Program-made: the position numbers and the translations under genes | The notes under the pieces: model-generated | Databases searched by the model: none | Seen by the model: only the letters and a program-made list of their open reading frames with translations | What the model was told of the DNA's origin: nothing | Source of the DNA: Oegoconia quadripuncta | Taxonomy: Eukaryota; Arthropoda; Insecta; Lepidoptera; Autostichidae | Reading direction: 5' to 3' | NCBI GenBank assembly: GCA_949316235.1 | Contig: OX438742.1 | Location: 31,192,853 to 31,256,852, forward strand | DNA: 64,000 nucleotides | Shown here: piece by piece, positions 63,625 through 64,000 of the stretch | How the letters are laid out: every line of letters begins with the position of its first letter | How positions within the stretch are numbered: the first letter of the stretch is position 1

Positions 63625-64000
63625 TCCAACAATTACTTATATTACTTCAAATCACAAATGCCAACCACCACTTACTTACTTGTCATTCAAAGCAAAGAGA
63701 AATCTTTCTAATAATTGCAAAGCTTTCTCTACATTGCTTCCAATGTATGACACCCAGAACACTGCTTAAAACCTTTAAGATTTATGTGAGACCGTTGTTC
63801 AAATACGCCTTTCAATTCAAAAACCCCAGTTTTTACAAGCACTGACCTTCTGAAAAGTGTTCTTAGCAAAGCTACACAAATGCCGTTAAGTTTCCGCATA
63901 AAGTCATACGAGCTAAGACTCCAATGACTGACCCTGCCGTCATTGAAGGATCGGCTTACAAGAGATGTGATGGACACATGCAAGGTCTTGTCTTACAGAT
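63625..64000 (-). other. Possible upstream part of the Cys-rich coding remnant
   Basis: A - frame at 63729-63983 (LRTLFRRSVLVKTGVFELKG, FKQCSGCHTLEAM) and a second frame with NVEKALQLLERFLFALNDK running into GTAAGTAAG (about 63671-63679 on -) could be decayed exon pieces. Evidence is weak and the right edge truncates it. Confidence 0.25.

Noticed and set aside
1..64000. CRISPR arrays, riboswitches, operons or bacterial origins
   Set aside because: No regular short repeats with unique spacers, no Shine-Dalgarno-spaced gene clusters; the sequence is clearly from an animal nuclear genome.

Overview
The window looks like a piece of a lepidopteran (moth or butterfly) chromosome. The evidence is an AT-rich background, a single spliced host gene with canonical GT/AG introns, and a dense set of insect-type transposable elements (IS630/Tc1/mariner, Copia, Helitron, R1/Jockey-like and RTE-like LINE remnants, tRNA-derived SINEs). 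I see no bacterial operon, CRISPR array or phage-like structure.

Host gene. The backbone is one gene on the + strand, the insect orthologue of the clathrin-assembly protein AP180/CALM (PICALM; Drosophila lap). I can follow 14 exons in one continuous reading frame from the ATG at 15584 to 62432 (2025 nt, 675 codons). A possible 57-nt cassette exon lies at 38660-38716. The terminal exon, stop codon and 3' UTR are not recognised and probably lie beyond the right edge. Exons 1-7 encode the phosphoinositide-binding ANTH domain. Later exons encode a flexible tail with NPF and DLF motifs for EH-domain, AP-2 and clathrin contacts, and a short conserved segment ([14 protein letters not shown]). Introns 1 and 14 exceed 10 kb and most others are packed with mobile DNA, while exons 5-8 sit within about 1.1 kb.

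Left flank (1-15583). A broken Copia-type fragment lies on the - strand at the left edge (1-1620), followed by degraded LINE pieces, a block of degenerate ATTATTGG/TGTACA-like repeats (8110-8520) and a tRNA-derived SINE (9490-9825). At 9938-15361 there is a three-level nest. A small GGCCCGTATT-type MITE is split by a 5.3-kb Copia-like LTR retrotransposon with LTRs, half-tRNA primer site and 5-bp TSD. That element is in turn split by an 820-bp mariner-like element. The 3' LTR ends only 286 bp before the lap ATG.

Intronic mobile elements. Intron 3 carries a full-length 2124-bp mariner-like transposon (31847-33970) with 270-bp TIRs and an intact 353-aa transposase. The 820-bp copy in the Copia element equals this element minus 1304 bp, joined at a 5-bp microhomology. 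Intron 9 carries a second family, 3263 bp long (38812-42074), with very long 628-bp TIRs and a spliced but frameshifted DD41D transposase. The same intron then holds a 243/87-bp higher-order minisatellite and a decayed maT-like transposase. Further right are Helitron-like elements (46576-46751, 47253-47461, about 61602-61844), two more MITEs of the GGCC-GTATT type, an orphan 85-aa ORF, an RTE-like LINE end carrying an 85-bp insertion, and a cysteine-rich CXC-like coding remnant on the - strand near the right edge.

What is new here is mostly structural: nested insertions, an exact deletion derivative beside its probable parent, long-TIR transposons, and ORF-preserving minisatellites. I did not find a convincing new multi-gene biological system.
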